A stretch of DNA of 42,111 bases from Scleroderma bovista. Its lineage: Eukaryota > Basidiomycota > Agaricomycetes > Boletales > Sclerodermataceae. A program made the translations under genes and the position numbers. Where the stretch lies: positions 1-42,111 of the forward strand of contig JAYMGJ010000253.1 in NCBI GenBank assembly GCA_037178675.1, given 5' to 3'. The notes below the pieces were generated by a model. That model was not told the DNA's origin. It saw only the letters and a list, made by a program, of their open reading frames with translations, and searched no databases. Positions 30,601-40,600 of this stretch are shown piece after piece (the first letter of the stretch is position 1; every line of letters starts with the position of its first letter).

Positions 30601-31286
30601 TCGACAAGCTAGCTGCAGCTCGAAGATGGTTCACGGAGCGCGGCATGTTGGATGGACCACTGCTCCCAGATGGAATGGAGGCTGTAAGGGTGGACGTAGA
30701 AGATGACGAAGGGGGGGCAGTAGATGACGACCCGGCAACATATACAGTCAAGCTAGCATCTCGCCCAGGTGCGTCCGTCATTTCCATATGATTGCCCGTG
30801 CGATTGACATACTATATGTGCAGTGTATAGTGTGTCTGGTATGGTCTCATATGTGGCGGACTGTCTTGATCTCCAGGGATTGCAAGAGGCAATCCGCTGT
30901 TTCCTCTATGACCAAGTCAACCCTGATGCCGAGATACCAGGGGATCGTGTAGACCTCTGTGTCTGCCCTCCTTTTCAAAGAAATATTCAGGTATTTTACT
31001 CTGCTGTGGCAACGTTCTACGCACCAAGTGATCAGTCAGGTGTAGGGGGTATGTGCCGCGAAATAATACGTGCAACGCCATCTTGGCAAGGAGGCCCCCC
31101 ATGTTATGACTGCATATATGTGGCTAAGGGAGGTATGGATACAGAGGGCTTTCGTAGTCTGATGGTGGGAAGGGTGCGCCTGTTCTTCTCTTGTGTACAT
31201 GAGGGATGTCACTACTCGTGTGCATTGGTTGATTGGTTTGTCCCAGTTGCTGATGAGCCGGATGAGCTGACAGGCATGTGGGTCGT
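27675..31286 (+). pseudogene. Plavaka-type (CMC superfamily) transposase, broken
   Basis: Nine exons can be traced: 27675-27963, 28018-28520, 28580-28781, 28845-29073, 29122-29251, 29308-29479, 29526-29622, 29678-30768 (holding the MITE) and 30824-31286. An N-terminal C2H2-like finger (VCGVNSCAKSC..KRHIQRRH) comes first. Typical Plavaka segments follow in order: ADFLYSREQMSA-like, SHKDMYDTIDAT, VVLGSDKTTVSVATG, YPLYISLGNIHNNVRRAHRD, FRRVIYGLGPYIANYPEQV, DFPRADIHELIAP, PNGLCSSITESKHIRAVKEP and AVATFYAPSDQSGVGGM. Three lesions are visible: loss of about four bases near 29358 shifts the frame, the 545-bp MITE interrupts exon 8, and the C-terminus after TGMWVV is replaced by the oxidase tail. Plavaka enzymes cut and paste DNA; this one is dead. 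Confidence 0.88.
29693..30253. mobile_element. hAT-type MITE (29701-30245) with 8-bp target-site duplications
   Basis: The element starts TAGAGTTTAAAAGTCC at 29701 and ends with the exact reverse complement at 30245; the inverted repeats extend over at least 21 bp. It is flanked by ATAGCTGG at 29693-29700 and 30246-30253. An 8-bp duplication with TAG-type ends is the hAT hallmark. Removing one duplication and the element restores the transposase frame across the site (..LPAIAG then HVPPGMVRAL). The 545-bp interior has no gene and is full of GGACTGG and GGTTGCAACC boxes, including GACTGGTTGCAACCGG at 29817-29832. Confidence 0.93.
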
Positions 31287-31400
31287 GGCACCGTGGAACA
31301 AGGAGCTCACATGCCGGTTGTAGTCAATACAACCAAGTATACCGTGTTGACTGCTGAGGTGAGCAGGCATTAATTGAACTCCTGCTCTTGTGATTCCAAA
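31287..31400 (+). pseudogene. Tail of oxidase copy B: last codons and 3' flank
   Basis: TGGAACAAGGAGCTCACATG to the TAG stop (31321-31323) encodes WNKELTCRL, the C-terminus of the oxidase (as at 22528-22559 and 37131-37157). It is now fused in frame to the truncated transposase. The 3' flank ACTGCTGAGGTGAGCAG (31349) matches the flank of copy A, which confirms this as the displaced end of copy B. Confidence 0.8.
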
Positions 31401-31729
31401 TATTATGTACGTACATAAATGCACCCTGTACTGAGTTATTCTCTAGAATACGCCGTATCTGGAACATGGCTGTCATCCTGGCTGTTGTGCCCCGCCTTGG
31501 TGTGTGTTGCGCCGTGCTTTTTGCACCCATGAATTTGAAACGTTTCGTCGTCATCCCGGCCAACAGTGACGTCGTTGGAACCTCCGTTGTCATCTACATC
31601 ATGCTTAGTTGTTACAGTACGTGTCTATAACAATCGTGACTATGCCTTCGTACCAGCATGTATCTACGTATAGACAGCTTTTCACAGTTGACGACCGTTG
31701 CACGTTCTGTGACTCGCAGTACGGGTTTC
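31401..31729. other. Spacer between oxidase copy B tail and helicase remnant
   Basis: No recognised gene. It may contain the decayed 3' end of the minus-strand helicase. The text is balanced in composition, without repeats. Confidence 0.35.
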
Positions 31730-33000
31730 AAATGTGTCTGTCCTCGTCAGCGGTTGTGCCTCTCCTGATGCAATGTGGATCATTCCCATCCGAACGAACA
31801 TTATTCAAAGGAGCGAGCTGCCCAGCCAAGGTTAGCAAAAGCCCTATGTACACAATAAAATAATCGAGCGTTTGCCCCTGAGCACGATCGATAGTCTGTG
31901 CTGTAATACTGTAGGCGATTGCACTTGTGACAAGTGCTGTCGCCTTCTTTCCGTTCGTGTTCGCGACGCTGAACATCCTGTTACATAAAGAGAAGTAATA
32001 GGCAGGACACCCACTGGTAAGGTCACAAGCGCAGCGACCTTCATGCACAAGTTAAGCACTCAGGATGGTATCGCGGTTCGATCACTTGGCAGTTAGTTAT
32101 GTTCACTGTCTCCCTAGAGTCGAACACAATGTCGATTATCCATATGTCCTTGAGCGCCGTTGGCCATACCCAGGACAGTGGACACGTTATGTAAAAGTAA
32201 CCATGACTTCTATCATCTATGGCGATGGCGATCTCTACCTCATCGGCCCGTAGTAGGCCCGCTCGTTCGTTCGTTGCCCCCGCAACGGCGGCCGCTTTTC
32301 GAAACGGTTTGGCCGCTACCGCAAACTTCTCCTGGAGTGTCAGCGGGCGCCAGTATATTGTATCGAACATACAGCCAACTTATCTACAAAACCGACAGCC
32401 ATAACCGAGGATGCCATCCTAGGACAAGTGTCGTCTGGTGTGCTGTACGGCATTGCTAGATGCTCAGAGGCCAATGGGAGGGTTCGCTCAATTACAAAGG
32501 GTTGTTGAAGTTCCAGCCGTTTCGGTTCGAAACAGATCCCGTGGGTGTTCCACTGCATTCGCACAGCGTGGTGAGAGCCCAGGGGTCACCAACACAGTGT
32601 CCTTCCGTGGCGTGCAAGAAAAGCGGGGCAGTTCGCGTCTGTAAGAAGGATCGATAAGTGTTCTTCCTTGCAACACCCATCCCGCACGTGTTTCAGAAGT
32701 TACTCCCATTCGGGGTCCTTTACGCGGACCTACGTTTGAGACGTACGACTTGTTCGTAGATGCGACGGCCCAACTTCTCCTGGTCATTGCCCTTGTCTAT
32801 GGTTACATGACCAGTAATACAACGGCGCCGACGCTTTGGGGGCCACAGGCAAAAACTGATGAAAAGAATGTGTATAAACGTCTACCCTGCGAGTCAACCG
32901 CCGCCATCGCCGTCTGTCCCTGCGGCAGCTGGCTGCCCAGGCCATCATCAAAGTCATTGTTGAGGTCGTCGTCTGTTCCTGCAGTGGCACTGGCTGCCCA
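31730..33000 (-). pseudogene. PIF1-like DNA helicase remnant, block C
   Basis: The minus-strand reading starts near 32860 with VDVYTHSFHQFLPVAPKASA and continues through several frames to ANAVEHPRDLF / VRMQWNTHGICFEPKRLELQ. It ends with AYSITAQTIDRAQGQTLDYF (about 31890), which is the conserved A..iT..KsQGqTld motif near the C-terminus of PIF1-family helicases. The Walker A region is absent and at least three frameshifts are needed. The left part aligns with 4910-5690 of block A. The upstream flank (33000-33130) is rich in CTGTCCCTGCAG-like text. It is a decayed gene kept in both block copies. Confidence 0.62.
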
Positions 33001-34829
33001 GGAACGTGCCAAGAACGTTATCACTGTTGTCACCGTCTGTCCCTGCAGCACTGCTGGCTGCCCAGAGGTCGTTGTGGTGGTGGTGGGGAAGGAACGGGAA
33101 CGCATGCATATAAGTCGAAAGCATTCAGGAGTCATATAGACACATGGAGTGGGCATACGGATGTGCCAAATGTTAAATGCGGCTGAGAAAACAGTCAGCA
33201 CACCCAGAAAGTCGCCTGAACTTACCTAGTAGCGGAGGCACCAGGATAACGGGTAAATCAGTACAAATGGCGGTAGCGTTGACTCAATGCGAATCGAATC
33301 AGTGCGGCAAGCTGGAGAGATACTGCGTGTGTGTTACAGACAGAGATGGAACACACCAAATATTGTGTCACCAAAGCAACCCATCAAACTTTCTCCGAAG
33401 CATTTCTATAGGGTCTACAGACCTGGCAGATGGTGATGCAGAAGGATCAGATCCGAACATAGAAACCACTTACAACAGGTCGTAGTGAGGCAATGCAGTC
33501 GATGCGGAACTATCAGAAGTAAATCGGGTTGCTCAGTGGAGGGGGAGTGCTGCAGTAGTGTTATGGATGAGGTGCGAACGTACACGAAGCAAGCTTCTGC
33601 AGCAGAGCTGACAAGGACTAGGTGCATTTGATAGGACCACTGGACCAGTTCACCCGGGCACACCCTGGACACCTGTGTCTGCTCGACCAATGGGACGTTA
33701 GAGTCCGATATCGATTTGGCAAGGAGGGCGGCGCCAGGCCACGTCACGCCCATCTCAACAGTCCATATCGCCCACAACCCTGGCGGTGTCTCCACCCGTG
33801 GAGAATGGTCGGAGCCGCTGCAAGCCACAAACTCTCACATTCAACTACCGTAGTAATCTCGGTTCCAGAATCCAGAGTCGGATGCGGTGAAAGCAGTGAG
33901 CGCTGTAACCATTTTCGGACACGTAGTACTAACGAGTGAGTCACTCCAGAGTCTAAAATCACCCTTGGGTCTGCACAGTGGTTGTTGAGCGTGAGCAACC
34001 AGTAACACGCACATTTTGAGACATGGATTCTTAGTCTCCCACTATAGGCAGACCAAAGACTCAACGGAGGTCGATCGTTCCCTCTCGACAGTCTCTTGAC
34101 GTATGATTCCTCTAGACATGTCGTACATAGTTTGACATTTCTCTTCCACTAAGAACACTGAACATCCTCACCTCTAGAGTCACACTGACACCGCAGCAAC
34201 TTCGCCAGTGCCACCCCAAAACGCACCACTTCTGCGTCCAATAGCCCAAGCGCATCCGCCGTCTCTCGAGTGAGTTTCTTCCTTTGCCATGGATAGCGCT
34301 ACCTCATTGGGATGGTCGTCTGCCCCGTCCATGTACACCTCGGACTTATCTGGCTATTGATCATTCACTGACCAAGATATTCACAGTGGAGTGCGCTGAA
34401 GCATCTGAAAGAAGATTCACCATCTTTTTCCCGTCGTCATCATTCCCATCGTCAAGTGTTTTCACTTGGATTTGTCCTTCCCCGACCCCCTGCATCGTTG
34501 ACAGTGCACAACGGCTTAACATTTACGGGCCCACTCAAAAGGAAGAAGGACTGCAATACCCGTATGAGAAGTCAACTAGGAATCATTGCCGTCCTCCTCT
34601 ATCACCGTACGCAGTGGCGCCAACTTAAATGACCTGACCATCCCACATTATGCACATCTCAAGCCCAACAGACGTGGTCCATAATGGATTGTCCCCAAGG
34701 TAGAAGTTACCATCGTGACTGACTTCAGCTCTCCTCCCTGTACGATGCCACTTTGGTGACTCCTGGCATGCCATCCGTTGGTTGAGTGTCTTGGAGAGGA
34801 TCCGATTAAATATCAACCTTTGACTGGGG
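33001..34829. other. Block C spacer upstream of the oxidase promoter
   Basis: No gene is recognised. The left third aligns with 5690-6290 of block A; the rest (33770-34830) is unique to block C in this window. An open frame at 34284-34628 has no recognisable domain. CTGTCCCTGCAGC-type text repeats at 32910-33060 at the left edge. Confidence 0.4.
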
Positions 34830-35114
34830 CACTATGTGACTGCATCAGAACATTCACTGAATGGCCTATCAACCCGTGGCAGTTCCATTCGGCGTCGTGC
34901 AGAGCGGCTGGAGTAGTGTCACAGTTCCCGATTCACATATAATCAGAATTCGTCCTAGTGGTCTTTGTGTCAGTTATTTCAGTTCTCGATATATATATAT
35001 ACCTAATCACAGCTTTACGCAGTCTTTCACAACTAGTACAGGAAAAGCCGGCGCAGCGCTATTACACCAATAACAATCTTACGCCCAAGTACCGCATTTG
35101 GCACATCTGAAATC

Positions 35115-35121
35115 TATATAA
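35115..35121 (+). promoter_or_regulatory. TATA box of oxidase copy C
   Basis: TATATAA 75-80 bp upstream of the ATG at 35196, in the context GAAATCTATATAACATGTCTCCC, which is also conserved in copy B. A TA dinucleotide tract lies at 34989-35001. Confidence 0.55.
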
Positions 35122-35195
35122 CATGTCTCCCAGATGCGTGGATTAGCATCAACTGTAACATACAGCATCAGTGACGTCGAATCCTGTCATTAGTG

Positions 35196-37157
35196 ATGTT
35201 AAACAGTTTCACTGTCCTGTCTGTCTTTGCCTTAGGGGGGTTCGCTCGCGCCTCTGGGTGCCTCTGTACATACGGCGATCCCTGCTGGCCGGATGCTGCG
35301 ACATTTGCTCAACTTGAATCCCAGGTTTCTCAACCCCTCATCTACCCTATCCCCACTGCTTCTGCTTGCTATCCTACTTCGAACCCGTCTGGAAATTGTT
35401 CAGAAGTCATCCAAAACTGGACAGATGATATTTGGCGTTCCTCGATTCCTGGCTCAATGCAATTCCCCAATTTCGAAACTTTCGAGTTCAAAAACGGTAC
35501 CATAAGTGCTTGCTATCTCAACACGTCTCTTGAAGTCCCTTGCGAGCGAGGAAATGTACCAGTAATCGGTGTGGACGCCCGAACTTCAAATGACGTCCAA
35601 GCTGCTGTCAACTTCGCCATCCAGTACAATCTGAAATTGGTCGTCAAGAACACGGGGTTAGTAAAAAAATCTCAAGTGCACTTGATTATCGTAATCTTTA
35701 TGGATGTTCTAGGCATGATTTCCTGGGACGCAGTGCAGCCAGGGGAGCGTTCGTGGTGTGGACACACAACATGAAGAACATCACGTACAATGCCACGTTT
35801 GCTCCGCAGGGAGCGCCTTTAAATGAAACGTACGAAGGTAACGTTTTCTCTTTCCATTGGGCTCATGGTAACTCAACCGGAAATTTTAGCAGCTGTAACA
35901 CTTGGCGCTGGCGTGCAGTGGTACGAAGCCTATTATGCTGTGAATCAGTACGGTCGCATGATGGTTGGTGGAATTACTGCTGGCGGGTCCATCGGCGCAG
36001 CTGGTGGCTGGCTTCAAGGTGGAGGCCACAGTGTTCTATCGCCTACTTATGGTCTTGGTATGGCTATCAGTACCATGTTGTTTCATGCTCACAAAGATAC
36101 TTTGATTCAGGGGTCGATAATGCAATCGAGATCACAGTGGTTACCTCTACTGGGGAACACCTCACGGTCAACGACTATCAGTACTCTGACCTGTTCTGGG
36201 CACTACGCGGTGGTGGGGGCGGCACCTATGGTGTCATCACATCTGTCACTTATCGCACTTACGAGTCACTTCCTGTTGCTTCCTATGTCGTCCAGGCGAA
36301 CGTGACAAACACGACAGCCTTGAAAGAACTCACTGCGTGGATGTTGCAGCTCCAAACAAATCTCACTGATGACGGCTGGGGTGGATCCGCATCCGTGAGC
36401 AATCTTACCATGAATTTCATCGCAATCGCTCCGAACATGTCTATCGAAGCCGCAAACGCAAGCATACAACCTTGGTCCGAATACTTACAGTCACCAGGTA
36501 TATCTTCAGTGGCAGAAATGTCTCCGATTCCTTCATGGTATGAATGGTATATGAGCCAGTTCAATATTTCTGGCGGGACCGGTGTGGATGTATTGGTTAC
36601 CACTCGTCTTCTCTCCCGAGACACGACCGCAAATCAATCTATGGAGGTCGCCGAGATCCTCGTTGACTGCGAGGGGAGCATTATGTGGGTCCACTCACGC
36701 CCCTACACCTCCAACATTGACGACTGTTTTGCAGTATGATAGCGGGTGGAAAAGTAAATCAGATTGATCCTGAATCAGCGGGGATCAATCCAGCATGGAG
36801 GAATGCTGTGGTAGAAGTAGGGTGTGGTGTATTTTGGGACGAAGGCACCTCATCGACAGCCATAAAAGGGTTGATTTCCCAACTCAATGCGTGGACTAGT
36901 TCTTTGAGCCAGGCCGCACCAAATAATGCAGCCTACTTCAACGAGGTAAGGTCCAACATGTGATCCTTTGCATTTACTGATTAGCGTGCTTCGACAAGGC
37001 GTCCTTGTTTGAGATCGACTGGCAAACCACGTTTTTCGGGTCTCATTATTCTCAACTAAAGGCCATAAAGGTCAAATATGATCCATACCGTCTCTTCGTA
37101 GTTGCTGAGGGAGTAGGCTCTGAAGAGTGGAACAAAGACCTCACATGCCGGTTGTAG
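35196..37157 (+). CDS. Secreted berberine-bridge-like FAD-linked oxidoreductase, intact copy C
   Basis: Six exons (35196-35656, 35713-35837, 35890 or 35893-36057, 36111-36684, 36735-36945, 36999-37157) give 564-565 residues, normal for fungal BBE-like enzymes. A signal peptide (MLNSFTVLSVFALGGFARAS) indicates secretion, and many N-x-S/T sites occur. The FAD-binding PCMH domain shows VIGVDARTSNDVQAAVNFAI, VVKNTGHDFLGRS with the His expected to bind FAD covalently, GGWLQGGGHSVLSPTYGLG and FWALRGGGGGTYGVIT. The C-terminal BBE domain ends with YDPYRLFVVAEGVGSEEW. The usual second FAD ligand, the Cys of a CPTVG-like motif, is Gly/Ser here (AGGSIGAAGG), so attachment may be through His alone. Such enzymes oxidise sugars, alcohols or secondary metabolites with O2; the substrate is unknown. 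Intron 4 uses a GTGGGT donor. Confidence 0.9.
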
Positions 37158-37620
37158 TCCACACAAGTTGACGTGCCTCCGTGGTGGGTGGCCAAATTCT
37201 TCTGGTTTTGGAGTAACTCTGTTGGCACACTCAGGGGTGTTGATGCCTGTTATTTGCTCACTATTGTATAGGTCTGTTGTTTGTATGATAGGGCTGTTGT
37301 TGGCATTGACCCGTAGTAGTAGTAAAATTCCCGACAATTATTAAGGCCATTACCCACCTTAGGCACCAGCTTTTGGTAGTAATATGTCCTAGTCTTTGTG
37401 GCATAATTATACTCTGGCTTAACATGTTTTCTGGTCTTTAGCTTTCTTGGTATATCCTGATATGATGAGTGATATGAGGTGTCAGCTGAAAGGGAGACTA
37501 GGGTTTGAGACGATGAAACATGGTAGTGAGAGAAGAAGAAGAAAACAAGGCTGAGATCTGTGGCCTCAAGACGTATCCTGGTAGGTATGTTCAAAGAAGT
37601 CCATCTCAATTAGACGAGGT
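37158..37620. other. 3' flank of oxidase copy C with an unrecognised minus-strand ORF
   Basis: Directly after the stop the sequence diverges from the flanks of copies A and B. A minus-strand open frame at 37609-37250 contains KPEYNYATKTRTYYYQKLVP, unusually tyrosine-rich. I do not recognise it, and it could be chance or a retroelement scrap. Confidence 0.3.
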
Positions 37621-40600
37621 CACATGTTTTCTATCCATGTTAGTGCTTAGTTGAATATAAATTTGCAGTAGTTAACACACCACGCCCTGCCTGAGCGCGA
37701 GAGTGACGTTAGGCTAGCTGGAGGTGACTCGCCAAATGGAAACGTGAATTCCAATTGCGACGCAACATTGAATGGCTTGTAGCACAGGGGGATAGGCCAG
37801 AAAAGAAGACGCACTGACATTCAAGGCGGGGAGGGATGGACAAGTCAGAATCAACAGGCGTAGGTCCTTCCGCGGGCATCCATCGGGAACCCGTCGCTTG
37901 ACATGACATGCTTCTTCCATAGACTCACCTCACCGACTCATGCTCCCCCTCATCCTTCCTTCGGTCCCGTGGAGATTGCAGGAGGGGAGCATTTAGCCAG
38001 AATAATGGGAAAAGAAGACGGAAAACAGTCGGCAGTATGGAAATCATCGCAGATATACGAGCCTGGCCATGAGCGTCGAGCACGAGTAACCGGTACACAC
38101 CCACATAGAAACGATGGAAGCCACCATGATTCCTAGTCTCCCGTTCGACGTTAGCGAGAAGTCCACAGTACATAGAACACTAGAAATTGCACAAGTCGTA
38201 CCATGGGGTGGCGTCAGTGTGGATTAGGAATTCAAAATAGCGCTTCACCACTGCTTGAGCCGTCGTCACTCTCAAATGTATCGATGCCGACTACTGGCTT
38301 TACATGGGGTGAAAAATACACATTTTTCCAGCCAGGATTCTAGCGTCTTACTAATGGCTTACTAATATCATGTCCGTGCGGGCCCTAAATATTTTATTTC
38401 CTTTTCTGCTCCGCAGTCGACCCACTGCCTCCCGCATTTCTTCTTTCTCTCTTTTCCTCTCTCTCTGTTGTTGCTTTTTGTAACTCTGCAATTCTATACG
38501 CTTGTTCACGCTCTTCCGAGCAATGACCTGTGTGTAATTCCCCTTGTAGTGAGTTTCCACCTGGTCACCTCACTGATCATAAACATGCCCATCGGATGAA
38601 AAACTTCGGAACGCATTATTGCAGCACTCTAAATAATGGCTCACAGTTGTAGATCATTTGGCAATACTTGCAATGCTGTCGAGTTTGGATTGGTCATCGG
38701 GTCAGTTGATCGCAACTAATACACACACAAGCAGGTTACATGATATCGGTCCTCGTAAAAGGCTGACACTATGGTTTGTCTACGATTTGCAAAAAACTGT
38801 TCTGATGGCCTGTAGATGTAGAGCGAACGGAATGGTGTCAAATTTTCTAATCCCCCAACCTGGGTGTTGGCTATGTTTGACACCGTTCCGTTGGTTATAT
38901 GAGTGAAACATGGCCCTGTGTTCGTATGGAAAGATGCAAGAGCTTGCCCATGGCCAGTTCTCAAAAAGGGGCCTATGAGACCCCTGACAAGTCGCGCATC
39001 ACCGAAACGAAGCTGTTCATTGCTTTCATTTCGAGCTTGTTCAACTTTGGAGGGCAAAACATGGCCTCCTGGAATGGCAGAGCTTGCAGAACACAGTACT
39101 TCGAGCTGAAGGAGAGGATACATCTGTGTTTCGTAAGTGTTTCTCCATTTTTGTACCTAAACTGACTTACCTTGTTCTCAGTCTGAATGCAACCTGTCTT
39201 CACCCAACCTCCAGTCATGACGTGTTCTCATTCGAGCACATGCACCTCCAGCTCGGGAGCAGAGACCCTGCCACTGTCCATTTCTGAAGGGTATTCTTTC
39301 GTTCTTGGAGGGTTCACAATTAAGCATCGACCTTGCGCAACTCAACATCATGCTCGCTAATGCTCTGCACCCTAGTGACCAACACCCCGCCGCAAACGAG
39401 TCGACATTGATGCACCCAGCTTCTACCTCCGTGCCCCTGCGCACTTGCAAGTCCACCCTTGTAATCGCAGTCACCACCATCATGAATCAACGGCTCGACG
39501 GAGATAAATCAGATGAAGCGGGAGTTGAATGTTGGTCCGGTAACCTTGAAAGAATGGTGCGCAAATACTTACAGGCCCCTGCCCATACCCGACATATCCT
39601 CCCGTCGATGAAGAGGTTGCCTCCACCGCCTTCCGCGGTACCTTCTCTCCTGGCAACTGTGGAATCAGTGCCCCAGCCATACCCGACGTTATAGCCTGAA
39701 GGAGTCGACACCATCGCCTTTCGCTATCCCCATCCCAGCTGTGGAATCAGCCATTCATCGTCTCAAAAAACCTCCCAAGCTCGGGCATCGATGACTTATT
39801 TTGATCCCTTGTATTTACAAGCAACGAATGATTGGTTCCTACATCTGACTTACTATGTAATCATTCTCGTTTGTGTAAGTCTCTTTGGTGCGCTCAAGAT
39901 GTAGAGGTGTCATCGCCATCGTTGTCAAGCTTCAAGATTGGTATGCCACGGCGACAGTGGCTGCACATGGGCATCGCCGGCGTCGTCGTCCTCAATGTGC
40001 CAAGGTGGTGTGTCATCATGGGCGGCAGATGGGTATCGCATTGCGGTTCACCATCCTCTGGGCCGTCCCTGCCAATTTTTTGACATGAGGAGGGTATCCG
40101 GGCCATCTCAACACCGGTACCAAGCGAGTGCGTAATTTAGAGGAAATTAATTACATGCCGACGCCCTTCGCGACTGCATACCTTGGAGGCAGTCGGTGCC
40201 GTCGGCCCCCTTGCGCATGACATGTGTGGCATGACTTACCAAACACTGTAATTCGTCGATGCTGCTGGTTCTCACGGGGAGGTTTCTTGAGCCGGACCCG
40301 GCCCAGGAACTCTGCCTGTGAGATCCTCCAATCGAGACGTCGACACGGAAGACTCAAGCCACGACCCGCGAGAGTCAATTAATACGCCAAGGGGTTAAAT
40401 GACTTCCTCACAATACCAGTGCCGCCGATCATACACATAGATCGCTGATCCAGACACCCTGGATCTGCCCGACAACGTGGACGGCTGAAATGAGTGCCAA
40501 GAAATGTCAGTCAAAAGTAAAAAACTCGAAACATGCACCTAAGAGCTTATCAGACCATAATGGCAATTTTCAAGCCTCTCTCTCATGGAAAACCTTCCGA

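Larger units (their letters stand above)
24684..31286 (+). mobile_element. Plavaka-bearing insertion in the last exon of oxidase copy B
   Basis: The oxidase sequence GAAGAGTG ends at ~24683 and TGGAACAAGGAGCTC resumes at 31287, so everything between is foreign to the gene. The insert carries the partner gene (minus, 25229-27496) and the Plavaka transposase gene (plus, 27675-31286). A shared GTG at the two junctions may be a 3-bp target-site duplication or mere microhomology. The transposase gene is truncated exactly at the right junction, so the element's right terminus is missing, and no terminal inverted repeat is visible. A rearranged or partially deleted insertion is the likeliest reading. 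Confidence 0.7.

Noticed and set aside
24684..31286. A complete CACTA-type element with 3-bp duplication GTG
   Set aside because: No CACTA-like termini or inverted repeats are seen, and the transposase gene is cut at the right junction.
38716..39123. Minus-strand 135-codon frame
   Set aside because: No domain, signal or splice support; the opposite strand is equally open.
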